A DNA stretch of 64,000 bases. It comes from Enoplolaimus lenunculus (lineage: Eukaryota; Nematoda; Enoplea; Enoplida; Thoracostomopsidae). The DNA lies in the NCBI GenBank assembly GCA_030248215.1, contig JASANG010000553.1:62001-126000 (forward strand). Direction: 5' to 3'. The notes beneath the pieces were generated by a model. It saw nothing but the letters and a program-made list of their open reading frames with translations, was not told where the DNA came from and made no database searches. Of this stretch, positions 32,140-44,134 are shown in pieces; positions within the stretch are counted from its first letter, which is position 1; each line of letters begins with the position of its first letter. The translations under genes and the position numbers were made by a program.

Positions 32140-32930
32140 TATGTCGCTCACACGTTACCATACGTGCACTCGGCACATCCATCGTCCCCTATACTGTTTT
32201 AAAAAGGCTAGCTATACTGTTATTGCGTAACTGTGTGCGGAAAGTTTTCTTCAAATAAAAAATGTCCGCATAGAGTTTATTGCATTGACGGACATTTTGT
32301 ATGCTGTTTGCACATTATGTTAATATTAAATATAGAGTTTCGGTCGTTACAGTCTAAAAGGTGTCACCGGAAAGCGCTAAATAAGATAATTTACTGCGTA
32401 ATTTTATTGCTTTTTGCATGCTCGCCAAAATTTCCCGCCAAAATGTGAATTTTCCTGCCAAAATTTGAATTTCGCGCCAAAATTTCAATATTTCTTGCCA
32501 AAATTTGATTCCTGCCAAAATTTTAATTTTCCTGCCAAAACTGGAATTTTTCGCCAAAAGTTGAATTTTCCCGCCAAAATTTGAATTTCCCGCCAAAATT
32601 TGAATTTTTCCGCCAAAATTTGAATTTTGCCCTAAAATTTGAATTTTCCCGCCAAAATTTTAACTTACTGCCAAAAATTGATTTTTCCCGCCAAAATTGG
32701 AATTTGCCGCCAGAATTTAAATTTTCCCGCCAAAATTTGAATTTGCCGCCAACATTTGCATTTTGCCCACCTAGCGGGGAAATTCAAATTTTGGCGGGAA
32801 AATCAAACTTAAGCGGGAACATTCAAATTTGGCGGGAAATTTTGGTGGGAAAATTCAAATTTTGGCGGGAAATTCAAATTTTGACGTGAAAATTCAAATT
32901 TTGGCGGGAATTTTGGCGGGCTTTAAGTCG
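32140..32930. mobile_element. Family F element with inverted minisatellite (copy F1)
   Basis: The left end TCGCTCACACGTTACCATACG is followed by about 250 bp shared with 44135-44410 (AAAAGGCTAGCTATACTGTT, GAGTTTATTGCATTGACG). Then comes a minisatellite of roughly 20-25 bp units, TTTGAATTTTCCCGCCAAAA (about 32420-32765), which switches to the opposite orientation (AAATTCAAATTTTGGCGGG) at about 32775 and runs to 32925. The array could fold into a long hairpin. Frames in it are repeat artefacts. Confidence 0.8.
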
Positions 32931-33894
32931 GAATTCGCTTTATAGCCTCGTTTCTGCAGCCATGTCAATGTCTGGTTATCTTATCTTAGTCACCTCTTGG
33001 CATAGGTATTATATCTTTCGAACTAGCGAATGATGTGCGTTACAAATTAGCACATTTTTTAAGTTCGATATCACCTACTGCTGTGCAATAGTTGCAATAC
33101 CTAACTGCATGGTGTTCGTTAGTATGAGAACCTATCGCTAACTGGTGATAGGTGCTATACGCACTTAAAAGTAGTGCTACGTACCTGAACATAGAAACAG
33201 CAGTACAATACACTACAAACTAAACTAATTCCATTATATTTAACATGCGTTTTGATATTCATATCTATATAATTAAAGCTGCAATTCCCCACATACGTCT
33301 TTCGGGCAAGTTTCCAGCATATTTTGTTTACAAGAGTTTTATAGCAAATAAAAGGGATTGTTCTATAATTTGAAAATTTGCATACAGAATGTTATGCAAT
33401 TGCTAACACTTTTGCGCATTGCGCAAAGTTGGACGACTAGTATATGTTTACTGAACGGTTTTAAGCCAACTAAATTTTAGATGCGCCATAAGTAAACTAC
33501 TGTTTTAACTTAAAAAAATTTTAAACAAATATATCTCATATGAGATATTATGTAACACTTTTTGGATATAAACATCAAAGTGTGCGACCTGCAAAATAGC
33601 GTTTACATTTTCAAATATTACGACACCAATGTTGGTTGCCCACAAATTGCCGTTGACCCAGTTTGTTTTGTGTCTGTCAAAAATTGCGAGCTTTGTTCAT
33701 AATGAATTAAGCCTTATATTTTGGCATACAAGTTTCAACGGTGAAAACCTTCTCAAAAATCGTGACTGTAACCTGAGTAGCTACGCGTTCCAGCTATAAA
33801 ACCCAAATATATTACCATCTCATTTCATTACCAGTTGTTCTTTATTAGATTGATTTTGACAGTTTATTTCTTTACTCAGTTTTAAACTCAGCCA
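32931..33894. other. Intergenic; dispersed repeat fragments
   Basis: 33125-33165 carries the CTAACTGGTGATAGGTGCT repeat. 33268-33320 carries ATTAAAGCTGCAATTCCCCA, a repeat also present at 34690 and 41740 (ATTATTAAAGCTGGAACCCC). No gene is seen. Confidence 0.45.
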
Positions 33895-34469
33895 ATGGGC
33901 GTAGCCAGGATTGCGTTTCACTGCAGGATAAAATCACATTTAAACGTATTTTAGGAGCGATCGTAACGAAAATGAAATTTTTTTGGATCTCTTCAAGTTT
34001 ATCCTATTGCCTGTAAAAGTGGCTTTTGTTCGAGTGAAATTTAAGAAAATTTCGCAAATATGTTTCTTTCATCGCTATTTGTATACACCGCCGCCGATTT
34101 CAACACTCTTGAAACGTTTATGTGAACGCGGATCACATTTCTTTAAATCATAGCTTAAAAAATTTTTTGCGATGTTTTATTATTTTGTGTTAAATTCAAA
34201 ATATTGTGTTCATAACACTGAATTCTGTTGCCAAATATCGATGGACACTGAAAACTGCCTTCTCAAAATGGAACGCCAAAAATTGGATTAAATTTCAGCG
34301 CTAGCAATTGGCTCGATAAAAATGTGCAACACCTTTGTCTCACCGACTGGACGTAGGTGCTATACATATTTGCGAAATGCCAATGTTTACTGTGAGGGCA
34401 TAGGGCAATGCCAATCACTTGTTACTACACAGTGTTATATTTTCACCGAATAGACGGTAAATTGCGCTG

Positions 34470-34680
34470 AATAGATTATTCAAATCACTTCAGGTGAGTT
34501 AACTCTCACTCTACGCTAGGGTAATTCCGGTGAGTTGATTAAATTACCTCAGAAGGAGTTAAAATATTAACTCAGAACTCTGAGTTGTCAAAATTCTGAT
34601 TCCGTGTCAGTGATTCAACTCATTATGAACTAAAATTAACTCACTGTAATTTTACAGTGCGCCGTTTTATCAGTACTTTC
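34470..34680. mobile_element. Short palindromic element with TTAACTCA words
   Basis: It contains repeated inverted GAGTTAA/TTAACTC words and ends TTAACTCACTGTAATTTTACAGTG. A related copy with the same end (AATTTACAGTG) is at 62080-62295. The CAGTG end recalls family C. Confidence 0.55.
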
Positions 34681-35154
34681 TTTAATCTATATTATTAAAG
34701 CTGGAACCCCAAAGCTGGAACCCCGCACATACGTATTTTGGGGTGCGTTCCAGTTGTTGTAATAATTGTTTTATATATAAACAAGAGACAGTATTATATG
34801 CAAATTAGAACACATTACACATTCTTAAAAAGTTTTGTGAGAACTATTATAAGGTTGCAAATTTGCAACCACGTTGACTATTAAGCGTTATTTGCAGCGC
34901 ATATAATAAAAGAATGATGAAAAATTCTCTACTAATTTAAAACAAAACACCATTAATAGCCTTGGTTTCGTGTTAACCGCTGAAGATTCGTGATTTTTGC
35001 AGAAGCAAATGCAAATTGTGTGCCGCAATAGACAGACCATAGATATTTGGTATTGGTTTACAAAAATCGTGCAAAATACATTGATCTTTTCAAAATGAAA
35101 TGTTCAATTTACGTAAAACCTTCAATTTGTCCGTCAATTTATGTGTCTTGACTG

Positions 35155-35476
35155 CAGGGTGTCACCGGATATCACTTTCCGTTACCGCTTCCGTTATAGA
35201 AATACCGGAAATTCGTTTATTTATATGTTCAAAATTAGGAATAAATTACGTAAATTTTCCGCAATGTATTACAGATGTGGTGCAATTGTCCGAACTGAAA
35301 CAAAAATTACGATATTCATTCATAATCGTAAAAATTTCGGTGTCCAAATATTAGAAAACCCGGTGAACATTTACATGTCTCAATTGCGTTGGCAGAAAAA
35401 TAAAACCTATTTGAAATTTACATACTTTAATATACGTTTTCCGTTTCCGTTATTTTTAGTATCCGTTTACACCCTG
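35155..35476 (+). mobile_element. Family D MITE, best-defined copy
   Basis: CAGGGTGTCACCGGATATC at the left and ATCCGTTTACACCCTG at the right give clean inverted CAGGGTGT ends. The interior has GTTACCGCTTCCGTTATAGA and TTCCGTTTCCGTTATTTTTA blocks. It is 322 bp long. Confidence 0.85.
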
Positions 35477-36523
35477 CTTGATTGCACTATAGTTCCCAGT
35501 AAATACGTTTAAATTCGTGAGCAATGTTGCTCCTACACCGATGAAGTCTGTCTGTGAAATTTATGTAAAAGTTGTAAACCACAAACTTTATATTAAACTA
35601 GATTTGAAGTCTAAAATGTTGCAAACTTTGTAGCGGGCGGTGAGATAATCTCAGAATATCTAATATATATTGTAACCAAAAACTGCATTTTTAGCTATTT
35701 TATGTAAATCGTTGGAATTTTGAAAATTTTTTGCACATTTGAGTTTCTCGTCACCTCATCTTGTCATTTCGCGTTCAAACTAAAATTTTTAAAAAATGGT
35801 GAACGAGATATGCTCAGATAAACTGATATGACACCGTCCCAAATCGTAGGCATAGCGCCAAATCAGTGATTTGACTATAGCACGATTGTCAGATGTTTGA
35901 TTTCGGAACATTTAGCAAAACTGCATTCAGCTCCGCACGCTGCGTTGAATGATATGTCATTTGCCAGACTTTTTGACAACAAAATTTTCGGGATCCGACT
36001 TTGGGATCTTAAAGAATCAAATTTTTCAAATATTCCCGTTTGGACGTGGAATAACCAAGGAGGTCAAGGAGAAATACAAAAATGTAAAAAATTTTCTAAA
36101 TCCAAATATCATTTTTGGGCAAACGCCGGCTGGAGAGGGTTAACTGAAAAAATCCCATTTCGAGGGTTGATGTTGCAGTAATGTTGGTCCCTGAAGATCT
36201 AAATGACTTTTCTATCATTTATAGATTAAATTAGATTAATAGCTGAAGCTAATTTTTTATTTCCTCATTTGACAATCAGGTTTCTAGGCACACCGCTGGC
36301 AAAACAACAGTTGACTTTTTCTGTTATCCTACCAAACTTAAGAAACAAAGGCGTACACTTAGGGTATATGGGACATATATTCTGTTCTACAGTTCTGAAA
36401 ATTAATAAAACAACCGTTATACACATTTAACATATTTTTTGCACCCTGCGCTCGCTCGCAACAAATGTTTCATTTTACTTAAGGTTATACCTTCCCGAAA
36501 TGGAGTCCTGGCTACGCCGCTGT

Positions 36524-37428
36524 TGAAAATCAATTTGAGTAAACCCTGAAAGCGATTTTCTGTAAATTAAAACTAAACCCAACCATTTTCGGTTTTTAAG
36601 CAAATAAACTTTATTTTGTTATTTCTATTTGTATCTCAGTTTCGATTAAATTTTGTCAGTAAACTCAAGCGAATTAGAATATTCAGAATGCAGACAGTCG
36701 CAAAGCTTTTATCTCAGTTCGAAGTATATAAGTTTTATTAAAACATAGGTATACCCAACCAGAAGTCTGTATGTCAAAAGCGATAAATCGGATGTATTCA
36801 TTTCCAATGCATTTCTAGCAGGTTTGAGAATAGGTACTCCTTTGAACTCCAGTACCAAAGGTATATTAACCAGCAGGATGTAAATGGACAGTAAAAATGG
36901 CGGAAACGGAAACGCATCGTGGGTAAACTTTTTAAGCAAAATTTGAAAAAGCAAATATTCCACCGACATTTAATAAAAAAGCGAAAGCACTCAATATTCT
37001 AAAAAATCCGCTGATTTACAACTATTAAAACATCGTAAAAAATGACGGAAATTCGTGTATTTCTATAACGGAAACGGGGAACGCTATTATATTTTACGGA
37101 AAACAAAAAAACAGATATCCTATATGACAGTCTGTCAACGAGTAATTTGTCTGACGCGTTAAATTTAAAATTCCTCGGTTTTTGAATTTCATTTTACATG
37201 ATGTTGGTCATGTTTCTGCTATAAAACGCAGGGTAAAATATGACAATCTTTAATAATGAATCGATGCTTATATAATTTACAATCCGCACAGTATAGGATT
37301 CGCATGCATACCTAAAAACGATAGTTATTTTTAAAAATTATTCGTCAAAACAATACACTATACAGCCGTTTTAGCTTAATTGCATAACCTTAACTAGAAA
37401 TTGTAATAAAATTTCGGAATTGTTTTTT
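36524..37428. other. Intergenic with degenerate family D copy
   Basis: 36876-37130 contains GGATGTAAATGGACAGTAAA, GGCGGAAACGGAAACGC and GTATTTCTATAACGGAAACG, a diverged reverse family D copy. The remainder is AT-rich without features. Confidence 0.5.
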
Positions 37429-37568
37429 CACTGTATAAACCGGGGCGTCAAATTGACTCTCTCTCGGAAATAGACTTTTTCTGACTACACAAACTGAGTC
37501 AAATTCAACCCCACCAGAGTCAAACGTGCGACATAGTGAATCGAATTTGACTCCATTTTTTGCAGTAT
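37429..37568. mobile_element. Family C palindromic MITE, shortened copy
   Basis: It starts CACTGTATAAACCGGGGCG and ends TTTGACTCCATTTTTTGCAG. The middle is shorter than in other copies. Confidence 0.7.
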
Positions 37569-37618
37569 AGATAAAAAATATCTAGCAAACTACTTGTTAA
37601 CGTAAAATCTGCTTGTAC

Positions 37619-37775
37619 CGGGCCCGTATCCAGAGTGAACTCGGGGCGCTCAGCCCGAGTAGAATAATTGCGAACCTCCTAGAAAATTTTCGTCCTTGAT
37701 TTTAATGTCATCGAAAACTGCTGTATGCCCATCCTGAGAAATTTTTAGCCCCCCTGTGGTGGGCTGGCTACGGAT
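37619..37775. mobile_element. Small MITE with GGGCCCGTATCCAG ends
   Basis: CGGGCCCGTATCCAGAGTG at the left and GGGCTGGCTACGGATATTGG at the right are roughly inverted. GGGGC/GCCCCCC runs lie inside each end. hAT-like MITEs often look like this. Confidence 0.4.
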
Positions 37776-37826
37776 ATTGGTTGAACCTTCGAAACGGTCG
37801 CTACCGAAGATAATATTAAAAGTATT

Positions 37827-37997
37827 GGCCCATGTGAAGATCAGGGGCAGGAAGTTTTTCTATGGGAATAGTATAGAGTAAGCTTATGCATTATACTAAT
37901 TTTTTGCTTGGCTTAGGCTTAGGCTTACCTTTAAGCTTAGGCTTAGGCTTAGGAATATGCTTATAATACTGTTCCACCTCTGTTCTATACATTGACC
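37827..37997 (+). mobile_element. Family A MITE (copy A4)
   Basis: GGCCCATGTGAAGATCAGGG starts the copy and CTGTTCTATACATTGACC ends it. The middle has CTTAGGCTTAGGCTTACC and AAGCTTAGGCTTAGGCTTAG, the cleanest TTAGGC runs in the family. Confidence 0.8.
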
Positions 37998-39184
37998 AAA
38001 TTCATACTGACATGAGAAATGTGTCAACCGTTCATAAAAAGTTAAACGTAGGGAAGATCCATTGTGTAAACAAGTGAAAAAATTTCTTTAAAAACACTAC
38101 GCAAAAATTTCAAAGGGAGTTGGGTTGGCCCAAAACAACACCTCCGCCTACGGCCTTAAAAGGCACACTTACAGCTTTTTAGTCATCGGCTTTTTGAATA
38201 AAATCAATGCTTCTAAAGAGTGAAATGAGCATCACAAAGACTGTTCAGAATCAATTGCCGTGCGTTTTTTTGATATTCTCTAGTAGGAAATTAAACGAAT
38301 AGTAATTTAATAAAGATTCATGATGACAGATAGCAGTGGATCCAGAAATGTTTGACGGATCTGGCGGGCTGGCAAAAGTTATGAGACTTAAATTTTCTGT
38401 TTTTTCAAATATATGTGAAAAATTTGTTAGGGGAAAAATTTGTACAGTAGGGACTTTACGATTTTATCTCAAAAAATGTTACTACGAGTGGTGTACGACA
38501 CTTCCGCCTCTTTCTGCATCCGCTAATGATGACAGATATATATAACATTATAACAATGCACCTTAATCTTTGCTGTGCGGTGTTTAACAGAGCTTTTCAA
38601 CAAGGAAATTCCTGCGTAACAGCCTATTCTGAAATGTGATTTTATTTCGTTTCAATTTTGTGTTGCAAAAATTGTAGGTTATTTTAGTAAAAACTGACAA
38701 AACTAATTCAAGAACATCAAATTCTTCCTGATATCCAGCGGTATGTAACTTGGGTTTCATGTCGTGAATGTATAACGTCATCTCATCAAATTTGCACGAA
38801 CTTTGGCGGAGGTACGGAATATGGACCCCTTTGGAATTTAATGAAAAACAGTTTATTTTATAGATTTCGACGATCTGAGTTCAGCCGTACCATTTTTAAG
38901 GCTCGTAACAGAGTAACAGGGGTTGTCTTGTGTACTTTCCGTTTTTGATCTCGGCATGGGCTGAAAAATATAAATTCGTTGCCCGCAGAAGTTGTAGCCA
39001 CGATTATAAGTTATACAGAATTTTTCTCTGTTCGTTCCAAATTTATTGGAGTCCGGTCTTGTATTTTGGGCTGGCTATTAAACTTAGTTCAAAATATTTG
39101 ATTATATTTGCATCTATACCTACTACAGCTTTTACTAAAATCAATTTGAACGTGGTAGCACTAACCACGACAGTGTAGAAGACA
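37998..39184. other. Intergenic, no feature recognised
   Basis: Short frames (38336-38545, 38930-39178 on +) have no family resemblance. No RNA gene or repeat could be supported. Confidence 0.45.
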
Positions 39185-39393
39185 CACTGCAAAAAATGGC
39201 GAGTCAAATTGACTCTCTCCGAAATAGTCTCTACGTGTATACACAAGCTGAGTCAAATTCGGCTTAGCCATAGTAAAACATGCGATTCAGTCAGTCGAAT
39301 TTGACTCTGTCCGAGTGGAATTTGACCCAGATTGCGTAATCTCGTAAAGCCGAATTCGGAGAGAGAGTCAATTTGACTCAACATTTTTTGCAG
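39185..39393. mobile_element. Family C palindromic MITE copy
   Basis: It starts CACTGCAAAAAATGGCGAG and ends CAACATTTTTTGCAGTG, with GAGTCAAATTGACTCTC near both ends. Confidence 0.8.
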
Positions 39394-39609
39394 TGCAGTT
39401 ACTCTAAAAACTCGAATTTTCAAATGTGTGTTTAACATACTAACCAGTTGTTTTTAGTTTTTATTATAGAGTGCAATTAATTTAGGAACTTTTCATCTAA
39501 AATTAACTACAATTAATGTGTCAACTAACGATCTGACACGATGCATCAGCTCTGTACAGTTCGGAAACGTCGCTGGATCATGTTAGCTTTGGTAAGGTAT
39601 TCATGTTTT

Positions 39610-39804
39610 GGCCCATGTTACTTTAAGGGGACGTCCAGGTTTCTGGTGATCTACAAAAGATTGCTTTAGATTCTAGATTACATTTCTTGCTTAGGATTAG
39701 GCTTAGGCTTAGACTTACGCTTACATTTGTGCGACGCTTAAGCTTAGGCTTACGCTTAGGAATAAGCTTAATCAACTGTTACGCCCCTAAAAGTAACATT
39801 GGCC
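39610..39804 (+). mobile_element. Family A MITE, second subfamily (copy A5)
   Basis: An exact 8-bp target duplication CATGTTTT is present (39602-39609 and 39805-39812). The ends are GGCCCATGTTACTTTAAGGG and CCCCTAAAAGTAACATTGGCC (inverted). The interior is TTAGGATTAGGCTTAGGCTT and similar. The subfamily differs from A1-A4 in its GTTACTTTAAGG end. Confidence 0.88.
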
Positions 39805-39894
39805 CATGTTTTAAAAAGTATCGATTAGTATTTAGTTTTTTACTTTAATAAAATCAAAAATCAATCTTGTAAGATATTTCATATTTCTCATGAT

Positions 39895-40050
39895 ATCAGT
39901 TAACCGTTCGAGCCCGAGTAGGCTTTCACGTCTTGTGGAGATTTTGCACTGCGCATATATATGTTATAAATGTTAAACACTGCTCACAGTGTGTGTATTG
40001 CTCGTACATTATTGTATTTAGTTGCTCATAGTATACTCTATGAGTAAAAA
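39895..40050. mobile_element. Family B fragment (3' part)
   Basis: CGAGCCCGAGTAGGCTTTCACGTC and the following sequence (TTGTGGAGATTTTGCACTG) match the interior of family B copies at 31430-31500 and 51340-51400. The tRNA-like half and the TTAA-flanked end are missing. Confidence 0.6.
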
Positions 40051-40317
40051 AGTTAAGCGTTTGCGTTGAAAGTAATACGTGCAAACTTTAAATCAAAGCA
40101 TATTTAGCCGTATTTCAAGTTCAAACGGGGGGCGGGTTTGGGAATACCATTGTATCACTGGGAGAAACCAAATTGTTAACCTCTGCGCAAAACAATCAGT
40201 TCATCTTGCTCCTGTTCGCCACGTATTTGCTAATTTATGCAACTTCGGCTGGTTTGGTTTACGTTCGCACTAAGTCATTTGTGTATATACTGTTTTCGTT
40301 CCTAACCGAAATTTTTC

Positions 40318-40540
40318 GGCCCATATAAAGATCAGGGGCGGAACGTTTTTCAGTGGGATTTTAATACAGCAGGCTTAAGCTTTAATAGACACATTTTTTG
40401 CGCAGGCTTGGGCTGAGGCTATAAGCTAGGCTAAGTATTAGGCTTATGTTTAGGTGTACGCTTATTCTTACGCTTATGCTTAGTCTTAGCGTTAAGAATA
40501 CGATTATACTACTGTTCCGCCCGTGTTCTATACATTAGCC
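40318..40540 (+). mobile_element. Family A MITE (copy A6)
   Basis: It starts GGCCCATATAAAGATCAGGG and ends GTGTTCTATACATTAGCC. The flanks AATTTTTC and AATTTTCA suggest an 8-bp duplication with drift. The interior has degenerate TTAGGC and TTACGC units. Confidence 0.8.
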
Positions 40541-41009
40541 AATTTTCAAACAGGATGGAGCCCGTACAGATGTCACTGCTCCCAGCGCCTCTGAATTAAC
40601 TGTGTGGCACGACCATTGGATAGATCTACTCCAGTCGCGGGCTTAGCATGTGCACCGTATTCGATCCTTTTTCATTTGCGTAAGCACAAAGCTGCCGAGG
40701 GTAGGCGGCGCGTTAACTTTCTGACTTATAGACCCGCTTAACATAACCGACACCATCAATTATGCATGACTGGCTACTGTACCACACTAATTCTAGAGCG
40801 ACTAAATGTCTCGAGGTTTTTTTATTTCATTAGGTATTTAGTATGATTTAGATTAATCAATGATAGATTCGGTTACTTATCCGTTAAAACATAAAATTAT
40901 ACGAGGCATATAAGCGTAACATTTTTATATCTCGATTACTTATACGGCTAACACAACTCGGCTTCGAATTATTTGATATCTTTAGTTTTTTTTCAATTTT
41001 TGTTCTTTC
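40541..41009. other. Intergenic, no feature recognised
   Basis: Nothing coding or repetitive could be supported. Confidence 0.4.
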
Positions 41010-41176
41010 GGCTAATGTATAGAACAGGGACGTAAAAGTAGCATAAGCTTATTTGTAAGCCTAAGCCTAAGCCTAAGCGTAAGAATGAGCTTATATTTAA
41101 TAAGTTTATTGCCTAAACATAAGAATGAGCGTATAAAGCACCGAAGAAAACCGTTCCGCCTCTGATCTTTATATGT
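41010..41176 (-). mobile_element. Family A MITE (copy A7), inverted, eroded right end
   Basis: GGCTAATGTATAGAACAGGG starts the copy. Inside is AAGCCTAAGCCTAAGCCTAA, the complement of TTAGGC repeats. The right end (CCGTTCCGCCTCTGATCTTT) is eroded. Confidence 0.7.
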
Positions 41177-41244
41177 ACTGTACTTGTGAGGTTAGGGGAA
41201 TAAATTCCATTTTTTGACCAGAAAACCGCCTATTGTATTGACCC

Positions 41245-41590
41245 TAATAAGAGGGGAAGAGGTAATAAGAGGGGGGTCCTCATTATGAGTCCGAATCAAT
41301 TGTAGTCCGTATCCCTAATAAGAGTCCGTAAGCGTAGAGTTCATGAATGTCAATTAACCCTAATTGTAGTGCATAAATGACTCAAGAACCCAAATAATTT
41401 GAGTTCGAAACTTTAAAGCGTATTTAAATTTTGAAAGTACATACCTAGTATCGGACATATATCCGTAAGGAAGGGTAGCGAAGCGTTGGTTAAAAATAAA
41501 TACAAGTCCGTAGCGGAATAACAAGGGAGTACCCTCTGGAGAGGCCAAATAAATATCAGTCCCCATCTTATTCGAGTCATTACAGTATTG
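41245..41590. repeat. Family H dispersed repeat
   Basis: Blocks TAATAAGAGGGGGGTCCTCA, GAGTCCGAATCAATTG, TTCGAAACTTTAA and GGAAGGGTAGCGAAGCGTTG followed by GTTAAAAATAAATACAAGTC recur in the same order at 57374-57725. Fragments are at 30240-30440 and 51860-51930. The element type is unknown. Confidence 0.75.
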
Positions 41591-43613
41591 GCTATTAGAT
41601 ATGTTACCCTCAAACAATTTGAGAAATATCAGAAGAAGAACGTATACATTTCTTATACAAAATAGTACTTCTTATTTTAAAATAATTTCCAGTCCATTTT
41701 TTGATAAATTTTAACATTAGCCGTCACACTTATCTGTATTATTAAAGCTGGAACGCCCCACTTACGTATTTTGGGCACTTTTTTGCACGAGAGCAAAAGA
41801 ATACTGAATTTGTGATAGATTTAGGTTATAAATTTCTCTAAAAAAGTATGTTTAGTTGAGTTGCGACATTTTTGCTGGAAATCTGTTGACGCCGAATCCA
41901 AATATTGCAACCAAGTAGACTAGTAAAAATTATACGATGAATCCACTCATAACAATAATAAAACAATCCAAAATAGATTTTCTGCAAATTTTTAAAAATT
42001 TCCTAAAATTTCAAAAAATCTGTTTGAGTTTTTACACTTAAGATAATTTTTCAAGTCAACTTCGAAATATTCCTGCTGTCGAGGTCCAATTTTAATCCAA
42101 TTTTTTGCTACGGTTCGTTAACTATTAAATGTTTGACGTATTGATAAAAATGACAACGTTTGTTTCAATGCGAAGTTATAAACAACCGTTCGTGTTTTCA
42201 GATTGAAATATCTCTATCATTTAACCGAATTAGCAAGATCTTTGTTCAAAAAATATAATAATTAATCGCTTGCTGTAATATCAAGAGCCCCATTCTAACA
42301 ACTTATGATGTTATTTCGAAATTTTTTGAACCATTTTTCAACTTTAAAAATTATGCAAACAAAGCAATTTGACGTTTGACTTAAGCAGCTTATGCGACTG
42401 AAAAATCAATGTTAAAAGCCGAGGAAATTAATCACTTTTGCGGTGAATATAGAACGTCGATTTTCAACACATGCACTATAATTCATTAGTTTGCCTTAAA
42501 TTTGTAAAGTATTCTTTTGCTGTCAACACGAGATTTGTAAACGTTAACACTTCGGATAAGCATGTATAGCCCCAAGGTTAGAGAGTCTGTAGCAAGCAAG
42601 GTGTCATTTACGTCATATGTGCTTCTGTTAACTAACTTGTAAATATGTAGCTTTAACTTTCAAGTTATGTTACAAACGAACCATTTTGGACCTATATGCT
42701 GAAACGGTGCCCAAAAATACGAACGTTGGACTTAAGGAAATAGATATTTTTAAACCGTTTTAGTACCATTGAAAAAACAAATTTTTTGAATTCTTCTTTG
42801 AGTAATTTTGATTGGGCAATTTTCAGATTAAAAACATTACAATTTAAGTAGTGCTAAACTTTGAATGTCACCCAAGACTGAGAATTGCGGAATTTCGCTA
42901 ATTGAACAGCAGTTAGTTTGAATCAGAAGAGTAGTGTAAACTAACTCTAGCCTGAATTGCAAATTATTAGTACGCTGCCACGCTATAACGCTCATAAAGG
43001 GCAAAAAACGTCAGTAGTCACTTAAGCAAGGTATTGCTAGAGCGAATCCAGCAACGTTCTACTATTATACCTCAAGCAATTGAAATATTAACACAAAAAG
43101 GTCCACGCGCATAAAAGGCGTCACCAGAAATTTGAACAGAGGGTTCAAATTTTTGAAACAAGAAGATTTGTTTTCTCGTTAAAAACTTGAACTTAAATTA
43201 TAGCTTTACTAAACTTAAAATATCAGTTTAAGTAACTTAAATGGCTGGCCGGACAAACTAAACTAGAATTTTAAGTTGTGTACTTAAACTAAAGTGTTTT
43301 TAAGTTTAACGCGAGTTTAAGTAACAAGTGCAGCCGTGTCTCTAAGTGTTCATTAAGATAAGCTTAAACTGAAACGAAGTAAGACTTTAAATGAGTTTAA
43401 GCGTAAACCTACCAGTTAGTTTATTTAATCTACAAAGTTAGTTTAATACTGGTGGATTTGGTTAAGCTTAAATCAAGTTAATTTAAGATTATAGAGTGTT
43501 GCTACGAACTGAAACAATTCCTAAATAGTTCTGGACAAAAAATACTAACCACGAAGCTTTATAAGCATCATTCATTGCCGGTTTACGTCCATTTAGCATT
43601 TCACGTCCCTTAA
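41591..43613. other. Long gene-free AT-rich stretch
   Basis: 41735-41790 has the ATTATTAAAGCTGGAACGCC repeat also found near 33270 and 34690. At 43190-43490 degenerate GTTTAAGTTTAA/CTTAAACT words are unusually dense on both strands. No coding region is seen. Confidence 0.45.
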
Positions 43614-43791
43614 TGGCGGATCCATGAAGGGGGCACCCCGGCCGTGCCCCCCCCCAACAGCATCTCGACAAAAATTATATAGCAATTTTATGACAATAAT
43701 TCGCGGTTTGTGTGCGGGTCAAAAGTAAATTTATTACCTGTGAAATTTTGCCCCCCCCATTTTCAGTTCCTGGATCCGCCACCTCTTGCGC
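43614..43791. mobile_element. MITE with GGCGGATCCA ends
   Basis: GGCGGATCCATGAAGGGGGC at the left and CAGTTCCTGGATCCGCC at the right are inverted, each followed inward by a G or C homopolymer run (GCCCCCCCCC near 43645; GCCCCCCCC near 43750). This end motif is common on hAT-like MITEs of many animals. Confidence 0.65.
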
Positions 43792-44134
43792 TATACTTTA
43801 ACAGCGGTGTATAATTGTTAATTAGTGACTGCCTCAGATGGTTTAGTTTAGGCTCAATTTCAGTCTAACCTCTTTTTATGTATAATACGTTGATTTAATA
43901 TTACTCCGGCCCTTCTTCAACCCATCAATCGGCGTTTACAGAAAATGGTCCGAATTTGAAACTTTCACATCACACGTGCTATAATATTTTCACGTCAAAA
44001 TTTGAATTTTTAAAAATTCTATTTTTAAAGTGCTGCTTGTTGGGACCAAAAATTATTCTCATAAAGTTGGGCAATTTATATATCGTTCCACGTAGCGTGT
44101 AAAGTTGCGTTGAACTGATTGAAAATACCCTTCG

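Larger units (their letters stand above)
33895..36523. mobile_element. Possible hAT-like element defined by end motifs only
   Basis: GGGCGTAGCCAGGATT at 33898 and its inverse AGTCCTGGCTACGCCGC near 36503 are the kind of terminal motif found on hAT elements. The interval has no transposase frame and the flanks do not match, so the two ends may come from separate insertions. It contains an element with AACTCAC...ACAGTG words at 34470-34680, and a family D copy at 35155-35476. Confidence 0.3.

Noticed and set aside
35897-36181. 94-codon frame as a hAT transposase piece
   Set aside because: No BED finger or hAT dimerisation motif is visible; the surrounding hAT-like ends are themselves uncertain.
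37900-37960. Interstitial telomere scar (TTAGGC run)
   Set aside because: The run lies inside a TIR element found many times, several copies with 8-bp target duplications. It is element sequence, not a chromosome-fusion scar.
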